Shown here: piece after piece, positions 15,483 to 24,370 of the stretch
How positions within the stretch are numbered: the first letter of the stretch is position 1
Layout of the letters: the number at the start of each line of letters is the position of its first letter
NCBI GenBank assembly: GCA_965243485.1
Contig: CBDEVP010000001.1
Span: forward strand, 4,774,001-4,838,000
From: UBA7330 sp965243485
GTDB taxonomy: Bacteria; Bacteroidota; Bacteroidia; Cytophagales; Cyclobacteriaceae
Length of the DNA stretch: 64,000 bases
Direction: 5' to 3'
Program-made: the position numbers and the translations under genes
Notes under the pieces: model-generated
Database searches by the model: none
What the model was told of the DNA's origin: nothing
Seen by the model: the letters and a program-made list of their open reading frames with translations, nothing else

Positions 15483-17750
15483 TTACTTATTACCGGACAG
15501 GCTCCACTTCACGCCAAGATAAAATTCCCTGCCATGAATGGGTGAATAGGAATAGGCTGTATCAAAATTATCGCTGAATCCGGGGTTTGCATTCGGATCG
15601 TCAAACCCGGTGAGCGGGGACCAGGGCTGAATGTAATCAAACATGTTTTGCAAGCCACCGTAAACACTAAAGCCATTTTTCATGGTTTTGGATATCTGTA
15701 TGTTGTGAATTGAAAACTCCTCAGAGCTGGTGGGTCTGCTTGTTGGTAGCGGCTCCCCTTCCCGATCAAGATCATATACTTCAGGTAAACTCATCTTTCC
15801 GGTTAACCTTGCAGTATATGAAATATTCATTTTGAGCATTTTAAGATCATAATTGGCTGTGAAAACCCCTGAAGTCACAGGTGAAAATTCAATTTCTCTG
15901 GATTCCCCGTTCTCTTTCTCGAATACATCCTGAAGATTGAAGCCAAAATTAAAAGCCAGTGGAAAATCAAACTGATGCTGCAAGTTCAAACCAATGCCCC
16001 GGCTCACAGCATAACCGTCGGTATTTGCATAGATGATTTGCTCCGGATTGTCATAATCCGGTGTGATCTTGTTGGTAAAGTAGGTGTAGAAAGCATCAAT
16101 ATCCAGCATCCCCTGGCTATTGCCCAGTGTATACACATGATTCAGATTGAATGAAATGTTATAAGACTCTTCCGGAAGCAATTCCTCCTCGATCACAACC
16201 TCCCGCTGACCGGTGACAAAGGCATGGTCTTCGGTGAAAAGATTCACAATTCTAAATCCTGTCCCAAAGTTGGTTCTTAAAGTGGTCCACTCTCCGGCCT
16301 TGTATTTAACATTTATCCTGGGTGCAAAAATCAAACCATGGTCACGATAGTGATCCAGCCTGGCACCACCCAGCAGGGTGAGATTATCGGTAGACCGCCA
16401 TTCATCCTGCACAAAAATCCCGGGAATGTATTGTTTCTGAGGAGCGCTTCCCGAGGCGGATTCCGTGGCTATGGTATTGTCGTCATATACCTGATACCGG
16501 TTAGTGAGGCCCAAAAGTATATCATGGTCATCAAAAGAATGATTCCATACCAGGTTAGAAAATAGTATATCCTGAGAAGCACTGTAATTATCGCTCCCGT
16601 AATAGCTATCCTGATTGTGGGTACTCAGAGAGTAATTAAGGTTCAGGTTGCTTATCCAGGGCAGCTCGTAGGTTCCGAAAACCTCCGCCCGCTTTGTAAA
16701 GATGCTTTCACCGTAGATCTGGTCACTTCCACGGAGGTCAAGATAATTGCGGTCCTGCAGGTATTCTTTTACGCCATTGCGCCGGTCCTCGTAATAGTAT
16801 TTAGCTGCCAGATCAAATCGCTTACCAGACTTTCGATGGATATCCCACTTGGTAAATAAGGATACCCTGTCCATGTTCACATTATCACTGAATCCATCAT
16901 TGTTACGGTCATCGAAGTCATTGATATAGGCGTAGTTGACCCCGAGAAAACCATTACTTTTTCCAATCCCGGGTGCAAACGAAAAATTTCCGAAAGACTC
17001 CATATGAGAGGTTCCCATCACATCTATCGAGACAGGCGGCTGATCCTTTGGATCTTTGGTGATAATGTTGATCACTCCTGCGACAGCCTCGGATCCATAA
17101 AGTGTGGAGCTTGGGCCTTTGATCACTTCAAACCGGTCGATGATCATGCTGGGGATCCCATTCAAACCATATACCGAAGCCAGATTGCCATAGATAGGCG
17201 ACCCATCCATGAGTATGGCAGTGTAGGGTCCTGGAAGTCCGTTGATAGAAATACTGTTAGTGAAGCAAACGCCACAGGCGACCACCTCCTGAACCCCATT
17301 GACGAGGCTGATCCCCTCAACGATGCTTGTGGCAGCGGAAGGCAGGTATGTTTCCAGGTGAGTTGAGGTCACCACATCAATTTTTACGGGTGATTGTGAG
17401 ACAAACGTTGGCTGCATGGTGCCGGTCACCACTACTTCATCGAAGGTCAGCGTGCTTTCCGTAAGCTTTATCTTCAGATACTCTATGGAACGATCCAGCA
17501 AGATCTTCTCAACATATGTTTTAAACCCCACAAACCTTACTTCCAGTTGGTAATCACCCGTAGGGATATCTTCCAGCAAAAAAGACCCATCCATATTGGT
17601 AACGGTAGAGAAGTCGTGATCCAGTAACCTGACCGTAGCACCTGGTACAGGCTCGGAATCCACGCTGACTTCCCCCGAAATGGATAATTGCGCTACTGAT
17701 AACAATGGCAATAACACAAGCGTGAATAAAAGGATCAACCCCCGAAACAT
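15483..17750 (-). CDS. TonB-dependent receptor with CarboxypepD_reg domain and a CGVC plug motif
   Basis: 755 aa. Signal peptide 1-20 (cleavage after SVA), carboxypeptidase-like beta sandwich 22-100, TonB box-like segment around EVVVTGT (105-111), plug about 115-230 and a beta barrel to the C-terminus. It is shorter than SusC proteins and resembles siderophore/vitamin receptors. The plug contains C159-G-V-C162 just before the 'SISINGLPGPYTAILMDG' strand, an unusual CxxC pair in the periplasm. It is first in an operon with a sugar lactonase and an SDR, which is odd for a metal receptor. No SusD partner. Substrate unknown. Confidence 0.92.
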   Translation of the reverse strand: MFRGLILLFTLVLLPLLSVAQLSISGEVSVDSEPVPGATVRLLDHDFSTVTNMDGSFLLEDIPTGDYQLEVRFVGFKTYVEKILLDRSIEYLKIKLTESTLTFDEVVVTGTMQPTFVSQSPVKIDVVTSTHLETYLPSAATSIVEGISLVNGVQEVVACGVCFTNSISINGLPGPYTAILMDGSPIYGNLASVYGLNGIPSMIIDRFEVIKGPSSTLYGSEAVAGVINIITKDPKDQPPVSIDVMGTSHMESFGNFSFAPGIGKSNGFLGVNYAYINDFDDRNNDGFSDNVNMDRVSLFTKWDIHRKSGKRFDLAAKYYYEDRRNGVKEYLQDRNYLDLRGSDQIYGESIFTKRAEVFGTYELPWISNLNLNYSLSTHNQDSYYGSDNYSASQDILFSNLVWNHSFDDHDILLGLTNRYQVYDDNTIATESASGSAPQKQYIPGIFVQDEWRSTDNLTLLGGARLDHYRDHGLIFAPRINVKYKAGEWTTLRTNFGTGFRIVNLFTEDHAFVTGQREVVIEEELLPEESYNISFNLNHVYTLGNSQGMLDIDAFYTYFTNKITPDYDNPEQIIYANTDGYAVSRGIGLNLQHQFDFPLAFNFGFNLQDVFEKENGESREIEFSPVTSGVFTANYDLKMLKMNISYTARLTGKMSLPEVYDLDREGEPLPTSRPTSSEEFSIHNIQISKTMKNGFSVYGGLQNMFDYIQPWSPLTGFDDPNANPGFSDNFDTAYSYSPIHGREFYLGVKWSLSGNK

Positions 17751-17888
17751 ATAATTATTCGTCTAATTCTATTTCAATGTACATGCTAAATTATATATTA
17801 GTTTTAACATAACAAATATTTAGACTTATCTAAATTCAAGATTACAGTATTTCCCTGAAATTATTCGACCAGAAAAGTTGTCTTGCTA

Positions 17889-18215
17889 CTACTTAAGGAT
17901 ATGGGAGATCTCTACCTTAAGTTTACCATAGATATCTCGGAGCTCAGCAACTTTTGATTTGACTTCCGAAGGGTCTATAGTTTTTTCCAGGCTATTAGCC
18001 AGCTCTTCGATCACAAATGCGCCCACAATCCTGCTGGAACCTTTCATTTTGTGTGCTACAGCTCTTACATCATCATGCCTGTCCTCCTTCATGGCATCAT
18101 CTATTCTCACCATACATTCATCATTCTCGGTGATGTAGATCATTAGAAGTTCTTCCATATTTCCACGATATTGACTAGTGAGCCAGGCAATATCAATTAG
18201 CTGTTTATCATTCAT
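17889..18215 (-). CDS. Hpt (histidine phosphotransfer) domain protein
   Basis: 108 aa, all helical. The Hpt signature RAVAHKMKGSSRIVGA places the phosphorylated His at 55. It overlaps the preceding response regulator by one base (TAATG-type junction at 18215), so the two are coupled. Family knowledge: stand-alone Hpt proteins shuttle phosphate between a hybrid kinase receiver and a final response regulator. No kinase gene is present in the window. Confidence 0.92.
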   Translation of the reverse strand: MNDKQLIDIAWLTSQYRGNMEELLMIYITENDECMVRIDDAMKEDRHDDVRAVAHKMKGSSRIVGAFVIEELANSLEKTIDPSEVKSKVAELRDIYGKLKVEISHILK

Positions 18216-18580
18216 TATGAAAACTCCAATAATAGCTCCTCTATCTTCTTCTGACTTATCGGTTTGGGGAGGTAATGGTTCACCATGTCTACCAGACTGG
18301 TTTTCAATAATGAATCAACCCCTGTGGAAGTTAGTACAATGATCGGGATATCTTTCAGCTCATCGCTAGATTTCATATGCACGATCAGATCGGCCCCATT
18401 CTTCTCCGGCATCTGAAGGTCGATAATTGCCAGGTTGATCTTTTTTAACTCAAGAATTGAAAGCGCATCATCATAATTTGATGAAGTAAAAACGCCTATT
18501 TCGCGGTCTGTATCCTGAATTTTTTTTCGGATATCAAAAAGTACCGTCTGGCTATCATCTACAACAAGAATATTCTTCAC
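18215..18580 (-). CDS. Single-domain response regulator (receiver)
   Basis: 121 aa. Receiver domain only: acidic pocket D8/D9, phospho-acceptor D54 in AIIDLQMP, T in 'IVLTSTG', and K in 'LPKPIS'. No output domain, so it acts by protein contact or as a phosphate relay to the Hpt protein encoded next. Cognate sensor unknown. Confidence 0.93.
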   Translation of the reverse strand: MKNILVVDDSQTVLFDIRKKIQDTDREIGVFTSSNYDDALSILELKKINLAIIDLQMPEKNGADLIVHMKSSDELKDIPIIVLTSTGVDSLLKTSLVDMVNHYLPKPISQKKIEELLLEFS

Positions 18581-18721
18581 TATGAATTAACCGTCAATGA
18601 TTTAAAGACCAAATAAAGTTAACTGAATAATCAAAAACTCATATATTTATTAACCGTTTTAAGGAGATGTCGTCTGATAAATCAGGCGTGAAATATATGT
18701 CTTCACTGTAAACAGGCATAT

Positions 18722-19126
18722 ATGAGTAGTAAGTTTAAATATATTCTTCTTGTCGATGACGATCATGCCACAAATTTTATTCATGAAAGATTACTAAAAA
18801 AAATAGGTTGTAGTGAGCAGGTGCTATCATTTAAGAACGGCAGTGAAGCTTATGATTTCGTGCATGATGAGATCCTGGTTGGAGAGAAACCGATACTGAT
18901 CTTGCTGGACATTAATATGCCTGTAATGAATGGATGGGAATTTTTAACCGAATTCAATGCACTTCCCGATGAAAAGAAATCAGGGATCACCATCGCCATG
19001 GTCACGACTTCACCTGATCCTGCTGACAGGGAGCTTGCAAAAATTAATCATATCAACCATTATCTAGGAAAGCCTTTAAAAAGATCACATATCCTCCGGT
19101 TGGTAGAGATGATCTTAGAACCTTAA
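18722..19126 (+). CDS. Single-domain response regulator (receiver), divergent
   Basis: 134 aa. Receiver with acidic pocket D12-D14 (LVDDDHATN), phospho-acceptor D63 in LLDINMPVMNGWEF, T in 'VTTSPD' and K in 'GKPLK'. The 'DDHATNFIHERLL' opening is typical of the Rcp1/CheY-like group common in Cytophagales. It is transcribed divergently from the receiver/Hpt pair, 141 bases away. An alpha/beta hydrolase gene follows after 14 bases (co-transcription likely). Confidence 0.92.
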   Translation: MSSKFKYILLVDDDHATNFIHERLLKKIGCSEQVLSFKNGSEAYDFVHDEILVGEKPILILLDINMPVMNGWEFLTEFNALPDEKKSGITIAMVTTSPDPADRELAKINHINHYLGKPLKRSHILRLVEMILEP

Positions 19127-19140
19127 AATTTGTGTTCCTG

Positions 19141-20010
19141 ATGAAAACAATATTTATTGCACTGATCTCTTTGCTTGCTTTCCGCTCATCAGATGCTCAG
19201 GTCTACAGCGTTGACCAGAAACAGGAAATATACAAGATCATAGACACCACCCGATTATTCGTAGACATTTTTGTACCTGATAAAAGATCTGACGCACCAA
19301 GAAACGCCATCGTTTTCTTCCACGGCGGAGGTTGGGTATTTGGTCATCCGGGTGAATTTCACGGCGCCTGCAAAAGATACGCCGAAAAAGGTTTTGTGAC
19401 ATTTTCTTTTGAGTACCGGTTATCGATGAAACCGGACGGGACATACCCTCATCCGGAGATTACACCGGTGGAATGTGTAAAGGACACCCGATCAGCGATG
19501 AGATGGGTGCGGCAAAATGCCCGGCGATTCAACATTAATCCTGATATGATTGCGGTTGGTGGCCAATCCGTGGGCGGACAACTGACCCTGATGACTGAGT
19601 TGGGAGATGATATCAATGAAGACACGGATGATCTGTCCATTAGCCCCCGGCCAAACCTCATGTTGCTCTATTCATCGACTGTAAATACTATGGAAGCCTG
19701 GTGCGACATGATCCTGGGAGATAAAAGGAAGATGATCTGGGATATTTCTCCACATCACAACATTCGTGCGGGTATGCCTCCAGCCATTGAATTTCACGGC
19801 CGTGACGACCATACAGTTAAATTATACACTGTCAGACTTTATGAGCAAAAGACCAAAGAATATGGTAATATATTTGAGGTTGTAACTTATGAGGGCAGAC
19901 AACATTACCTGGGAGAAGGGAATGAAAAATATTCCCGGCTTTTTGATGAAGAGATACTGGAAAGAACCGACAAGTTTCTGGTTAAGTACGGATTTATGGA
20001 GGAACGATAG
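19141..20010 (+). CDS. Secreted alpha/beta hydrolase (carboxylesterase/acetylxylan-esterase-like)
   Basis: 289 aa from the ATG at 19141; a GTG three codons earlier is possible, but the signal peptide MKTIFIALISLLAFRSSDAQ starts here (cleavage about residue 20). Oxyanion hole HGGGW (61-65), nucleophile S143 in GQSVGG, and acid and His in 'HGRDDHTV' and 'GRQHYLGEG' near the C-terminus. Members of this group (BD-FAE/hormone-sensitive lipase-like) remove acetyl or feruloyl groups from plant polysaccharides. Periplasmic or extracellular. The substrate is not evident from its neighbours, which are signalling genes. Confidence 0.88.
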   Translation: MKTIFIALISLLAFRSSDAQVYSVDQKQEIYKIIDTTRLFVDIFVPDKRSDAPRNAIVFFHGGGWVFGHPGEFHGACKRYAEKGFVTFSFEYRLSMKPDGTYPHPEITPVECVKDTRSAMRWVRQNARRFNINPDMIAVGGQSVGGQLTLMTELGDDINEDTDDLSISPRPNLMLLYSSTVNTMEAWCDMILGDKRKMIWDISPHHNIRAGMPPAIEFHGRDDHTVKLYTVRLYEQKTKEYGNIFEVVTYEGRQHYLGEGNEKYSRLFDEEILERTDKFLVKYGFMEER

Positions 20011-20044
20011 TCTTAGAAAGTGATGAGTCCCAGACCGGAGTAAA

Positions 20045-20073
20045 ATAAAAAAGGCACCCGATCCGAGTGCCTT
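20045..20073 (-). terminator. Terminator of the thrS-infC-rpmI-rplT operon
   Basis: On the minus strand AAGGCACTCG, loop GAT, CGGGTGCCTT (10 bp with one G-T pair) is followed by TTTTTTATTTTA, 25 bases after the rplT stop. Confidence 0.88.
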
Positions 20074-20098
20074 CCCTTTTTGTTATCTTTTAATCAGG

Positions 20099-20443
20099 TT
20101 ATTTTTTGACCTTTTTCACCACTTCGGCAAAAGCCTCCGGATGATTCATGGCCAGATCAGCCAGCGCTTTGCGGTTGATCTCGATGTTGGCCTGTTTCAA
20201 CCCATTGATAAACTGGGAATAAGACATATCATAGGTCCTGACTGCTGCATTGATCCTTTGAATCCACAGCGCTCTGAATTCTCTCTTCTTGGCTTTTCTA
20301 TCCCGGTACGCATATTGCATACCTTTTTCAACAGCATTCTTGGTAACCGACCATACGTTCTTCCTTCTTCCGAAGTAACCTTTAGCCTGCTTAAATACTT
20401 TTTTCTTCCTGGCTTTTGAAGCCACATGATTTACTGATCTCAT
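20099..20443 (-). CDS. rplT: 50S ribosomal protein L20
   Basis: 114 aa, the usual length. The start MRSVNHVASKARKKKVFKQAKGY and 'RKAKKREFRALWIQRINAAVR' are the conserved L20 core. It binds 23S rRNA early in 50S assembly. Last gene of the thrS-infC-rpmI-rplT operon, 76 bases after rpmI; in many bacteria L20 represses this operon, though no leader structure is evident here. Strong terminator downstream. Confidence 0.98.
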   Translation of the reverse strand: MRSVNHVASKARKKKVFKQAKGYFGRRKNVWSVTKNAVEKGMQYAYRDRKAKKREFRALWIQRINAAVRTYDMSYSQFINGLKQANIEINRKALADLAMNHPEAFAEVVKKVKK

Positions 20444-20519
20444 TGTTTTTGGTTTTGAAAATTGGCGTCAGACAAATCTGCTCTTAGTACCAACCCTCTG
20501 GTTAAACTTAATTAACGGT

Positions 20520-20714
20520 TTAAATATTAAGCATATCCTTAATATTCTTCTCATCGACTTTGTTGACCAAAGTCATGTGGCCAAGGTTTCTTTTCTGCTT
20601 GGTCTCTTTTTTTGTAAGGATATGATTTTTGAAAGCATGCTTTCTCTTGATCTTACCCGTACCGGTCACTTTAAACCTTTTCTTGGCACTTGATTTGGTT
20701 TTTACTTTAGGCAT
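20520..20714 (-). CDS. rpmI: 50S ribosomal protein L35
   Basis: 64 aa from the ATG at 20714. The frame opens 21 codons earlier inside infC, but L35 begins MPKVKTKSSAKKRFKVTGTG. Strongly basic, with the typical 'KHAFKNHILTKK' segment. Starts 4 bases after the infC stop, so translation is probably coupled to infC. Confidence 0.98.
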   Translation of the reverse strand: MPKVKTKSSAKKRFKVTGTGKIKRKHAFKNHILTKKETKQKRNLGHMTLVNKVDEKNIKDMLNI

Positions 20715-20718
20715 TTGT

Positions 20719-21273
20719 TTACTTTTTCTTTGAAGTCGATTTTGGAGCAAGTATAATTGACATGCGTTTTCCCTCAAGCTTTGGCAGCAATTCTACCTTG
20801 CCATACTCTTCCAAAGCCTGAGCAAATTTCAGCAATAATATTTCTCCTCTTTCTTTAAAAACAATTGTTCGTCCGACAAAATGTACAAAGGCTTTGACCT
20901 TTGCACCTTCTTTAAGAAATTTAATCGCGTGATTCAGCTTGAAATTGAAATCATGATCGTCGGTATTGGGGCCAAAGCGAATCTCTTTAATAACTGTTTT
21001 CTGAGTCTTTGCCTTGATCTCCTTTTGCTTTTTCTTCTGCTCGTATTTGAACTTGGAATAATCGATGATCTTACAAACCGGGGGATCTGCTTTCGGCGAG
21101 ATCTCTACAAGGTCCAAACCCTGCTGTCTCGCAATATCCAGCGCCTTTTGAATTCCATAAACATCAACTTCTACATTATCTCCGACTAACCTAACTTCCC
21201 TGGCTCTGATGTTTTCGTTGACCCTGTATGGTTCTTCTACACGCCCTCTAAAATTTCCTTGTCTTCTAATAAT
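20719..21273 (-). CDS. infC: Translation initiation factor IF-3 (AUU start)
   Basis: 184 aa when started at the ATT codon at 21273-21271, which follows an AAAGGAAGG Shine-Dalgarno-like stretch by about 7 bases; no ATG occurs before residue 53. The N-domain (YRVNENIRAREVRLVGDN) and C-domain (KEIRFGPNTDDHDFNFK, then 'LEGKRMSIILAPK') are complete. IF-3 binds the 30S subunit, blocks 50S joining and rejects wrong start codons; the conserved AUU start lets IF-3 repress its own synthesis. Sits between thrS and rpmI as in most bacteria. Confidence 0.96.
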   Translation of the reverse strand: MIRRQGNFRGRVEEPYRVNENIRAREVRLVGDNVEVDVYGIQKALDIARQQGLDLVEISPKADPPVCKIIDYSKFKYEQKKKQKEIKAKTQKTVIKEIRFGPNTDDHDFNFKLNHAIKFLKEGAKVKAFVHFVGRTIVFKERGEILLLKFAQALEEYGKVELLPKLEGKRMSIILAPKSTSKKK

Positions 21274-21354
21274 TGTTTTCCTTCCTTTTAATTCTACAAT
21301 AAAAAATTGAACCGCAAATATCGGGATTATTTCATTTTATAAAAATGCAAAAAT

Positions 21355-23298
21355 CTAATTATTTAGATATTTCGAAGCTTCTTTAGCAAAGAAGTTGATA
21401 AAATCACCTGTTTTCATGGATCCCTGATCCCCTTTGCCGTGAGATCTGACGGATACCAGATCATCCTCAGACTCCTTTTCACCCACTATTAACATGAACG
21501 GAATCTTTTGAATTTCGGCATCCCTGATCTTTCTTCCAATCTTTTCATCCCGTTCGTCGATCTTCCCTGTAATATCGTGTAATTGCAAACCTGAGAGTAC
21601 CTTCCGTGCATAGTCATGGTACTTTTCAGAAATAGGTAAGATGGATACCTGCTCCGGAGCAAGCCACAGCGGAAAATTACCTGCTGTATTCTCTATAAGG
21701 ATGGCGACAAACCTTTCCATCGATCCAAACGGTGCCCGATGGATCATCACCGGACGATGCTTCTGATTGTCAGCGCCAACATATTCCAGTTCAAAGCGAT
21801 CCGGAAGACTATAATCAACCTGTATGGTCCCCAGCTGCCACTTTCTACCCAGAGCATCTCTGACCATAAAATCCAGCTTAGGTCCGTAAAAGGCAGCCTC
21901 ACCAGTTTCAACGACGGTTTTCAGGCCTTTCTCCGAAGCTACTTCCTGGATTGCCAGTTCAGCCTTTTCCCAGTTCTCATCCGTTCCAATATACTTTTCG
22001 GGCTTTTCGGGGTCACGCAATGAGATCTGAGCTGTAAAGTCGTGAAAACCCAGGGCATTAAAAACATAAAGTACCAGGTCAATCACTTTGGCAAACTCAC
22101 CTTTAACCTGACCCGGTTCGCAAAAGATATGCGCATCGTCCTGCGTAAATCCGCGCACACGTGTCAGACCATGAAGCTCGCCACTCTGCTCATAGCGATA
22201 CACCGTACCAAATTCAGCAAATCTCAGGGGGAGCTCCTTATAGGATCTCGGCTTTGATTTATAGATCTCACAATGATGAGGGCAATTCATGGGTTTTAAC
22301 AGGAATTCCTCACCTTCCTCCGGGGTATGAATCGGCTGAAAAGAGTCCTGTCCGTATTTGGCATAGTGGCCCGAGGTCACATAAAGCTCTTTGCCACCGA
22401 TATGAGGGGAAACGACCTGTTCATAACCTGCCTTTACCTGGGCCTTTTTTAGAAAATTTTCGAGTCTTTCCCTCAAGATAGCTCCTTTTGGAAGCCAAAG
22501 GGGAAGTCCTTTTCCTACCTTTTCTGAAAAAGTAAACAACTCCAGTTCTTTACCAATCTTTCGGTGGTCCCGTTTTTTGGCCTCCTCCAGCATTTCAAGA
22601 TACTCAGAAAGCTCTTTTTGTTTGGGAAAAGTGATCCCATACAGCCTGGTAAGCTGCTTACGGTTTTCATCCCCTCTCCAGTACGCTCCGGCTACATTCA
22701 GGATTTTGGCAGCTTTGATGAATCCGGTATTCGGAATATGTGGCCCCTTACACAGATCAGTGAAATTGCCCTGAGTATAAAAGGTGATCCTACCGTCCTC
22801 AAGGTCTTGCAGAAGCTCCAGCTTATATTCATCGCCCTTTTCCCTGTAGTAGGCAACAGCATCCTTCTTACTTATTTCCTTACGATGAAATTCATTCTTT
22901 TCTCTTGCTAGCTCCAGCATCTTCTGCTCCACCTTCTCAAGATGTTCAGAGTCAAAAGAAAGATCTCCAAAATCAATGTCATAGTAAAACCCGTTTTCTA
23001 TGGGTGGACCGATGCCCAGCTTGATACCCGGATATAGCGCTTCGAGAGCTTCTGCCATTAAATGGGCGGAAGAATGCCACATGGCCATTTTTCCCTCATC
23101 ATCATTCCAGGTCAGAAGTTTGAGGCTTGCATCCGAGTCTATCGGCCGTGTAGCGTCCCATACCTCACCATTAATTTTTGCGGCCAGCACATTTCTGGCC
23201 AATCCTTCGCTAATGGTCAAAGCAATTTCATATGCAGTGATGCCTTTTTCAAAAGTTTTCACACTTCCATCCGGAAGCGTGATCTTGATCTTACTCAT
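21355..23298 (-). CDS. thrS: Threonyl-tRNA synthetase
   Basis: 647 aa, full length. TGS domain (1-61), editing domain with HSSAHLMAEALE and the second-shell 'TDLCKGPHI', class II catalytic core with the zinc residues (C in PMNCPHH and later His), motif 'RVRGFTQDDAHIFC', and anticodon-binding C-terminus. Charges tRNA-Thr. Its start overlaps the upstream TPR lipoprotein gene by 8 bases, so it is translationally coupled to it. Confidence 0.98.
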   Translation of the reverse strand: MSKIKITLPDGSVKTFEKGITAYEIALTISEGLARNVLAAKINGEVWDATRPIDSDASLKLLTWNDDEGKMAMWHSSAHLMAEALEALYPGIKLGIGPPIENGFYYDIDFGDLSFDSEHLEKVEQKMLELAREKNEFHRKEISKKDAVAYYREKGDEYKLELLQDLEDGRITFYTQGNFTDLCKGPHIPNTGFIKAAKILNVAGAYWRGDENRKQLTRLYGITFPKQKELSEYLEMLEEAKKRDHRKIGKELELFTFSEKVGKGLPLWLPKGAILRERLENFLKKAQVKAGYEQVVSPHIGGKELYVTSGHYAKYGQDSFQPIHTPEEGEEFLLKPMNCPHHCEIYKSKPRSYKELPLRFAEFGTVYRYEQSGELHGLTRVRGFTQDDAHIFCEPGQVKGEFAKVIDLVLYVFNALGFHDFTAQISLRDPEKPEKYIGTDENWEKAELAIQEVASEKGLKTVVETGEAAFYGPKLDFMVRDALGRKWQLGTIQVDYSLPDRFELEYVGADNQKHRPVMIHRAPFGSMERFVAILIENTAGNFPLWLAPEQVSILPISEKYHDYARKVLSGLQLHDITGKIDERDEKIGRKIRDAEIQKIPFMLIVGEKESEDDLVSVRSHGKGDQGSMKTGDFINFFAKEASKYLNN

Positions 23299-24370
23299 TT
23301 TCTACAGAAGTCTTGGGTGAAATTTCAGGTATGGGTCTGTTACGTTTTTCTTCCAGTTCCCGCAAATATGTGATTTTTCGTGAAACATCCTGAGCCATAT
23401 CACGGGCTAAGTTATTGGAGGAGTCTTTTTCAATCAACAGATTCAGAAGGTCAAGGGATGCTTTCAAAGATCCTCGCTCTTCATAAACGGATGCTTTCAT
23501 CATTAAAGCCTGGCTGGATGAATCAATCTGAATCAATCTATTTACATAGAACATGGTAGAATCCCAGTTTTTTTCCTGCCAGTACCAGAGTGTCAATTGC
23601 TCAAGTGCTTCAGGTCCCGGTTGACTTTGAAGAATACTTTTGGCGCCCCTACGGTCCCCTATTTGATAAAGACTTCTGGATAGAAACAACCGTGTCTGCG
23701 GACTGGAGTCACCTTCAGCGTACCTTGATAAAATGCTTTTTGCCCTGGATGGCTGACCAATTTCCAATAATAATGGTACATAATTACTGATCAGGTCTTC
23801 ATGCATCGGATCCTGTCTGTATAGCTTACTGTAATGGTATATACTCATCAGGGTATCCCCTAACTTCAAAACCTTATCGGCAGCAAAAGCCAGATTGTCG
23901 GACTGATCGTATTCATAAAGGTATTCATTGATCAATTCCATTGTCTTTTCTCTTGGGGACAGAAGCATATGAGCCTCAATATTGGATTCCATCAAACCCG
24001 CATCCAGATCGTTCAACTTGCCCCATGTGCTCAGAAGCTCCATCAGTGGTGCATATTGCTCATGCTTTTCGTAATAGAGAATATATTTTTTGACCAGGTC
24101 CTCTGTCAATCCCATCTGATCTTTTGCGTCCTCCAGCGTATTGATAGCCATGGGCGGCCAATCGAGCTTCTCAAGGTAGAAGAGTTTTTGATTCAGGAGT
24201 TGAACTGAAGGCTCGCTGGCATAAGCTCTTTCCGCCTCCTCATAGGCGTTAAGATATACATTTTGTGTTGAATCCAGACCGGTAATTTCCTGCTTTCCCG
24301 GACCTGGAGTACAACCAAATAGAAGTGTAAATGTTATTGCTAAATACCGCACATCAAAGGTTGAAATCAA
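23291..24370 (-). CDS. TPR-repeat lipoprotein
   Basis: 359 aa. Lipobox-like end of the signal peptide at LLFGC (C20). The rest is tandem helical repeats of TPR type, for example 'DDLISNYVPLLLEIGQPSRAKSILSRYAEG' style units through about residue 330. Overlaps the DUF5686 gene by 17 bases upstream and thrS by 8 bases downstream. Probably a periplasm-facing scaffold; no enzyme motif. The tight coupling to thrS is unusual. Confidence 0.82.
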   Translation of the reverse strand: MISTFDVRYLAITFTLLFGCTPGPGKQEITGLDSTQNVYLNAYEEAERAYASEPSVQLLNQKLFYLEKLDWPPMAINTLEDAKDQMGLTEDLVKKYILYYEKHEQYAPLMELLSTWGKLNDLDAGLMESNIEAHMLLSPREKTMELINEYLYEYDQSDNLAFAADKVLKLGDTLMSIYHYSKLYRQDPMHEDLISNYVPLLLEIGQPSRAKSILSRYAEGDSSPQTRLFLSRSLYQIGDRRGAKSILQSQPGPEALEQLTLWYWQEKNWDSTMFYVNRLIQIDSSSQALMMKASVYEERGSLKASLDLLNLLIEKDSSNNLARDMAQDVSRKITYLRELEEKRNRPIPEISPKTSVENE

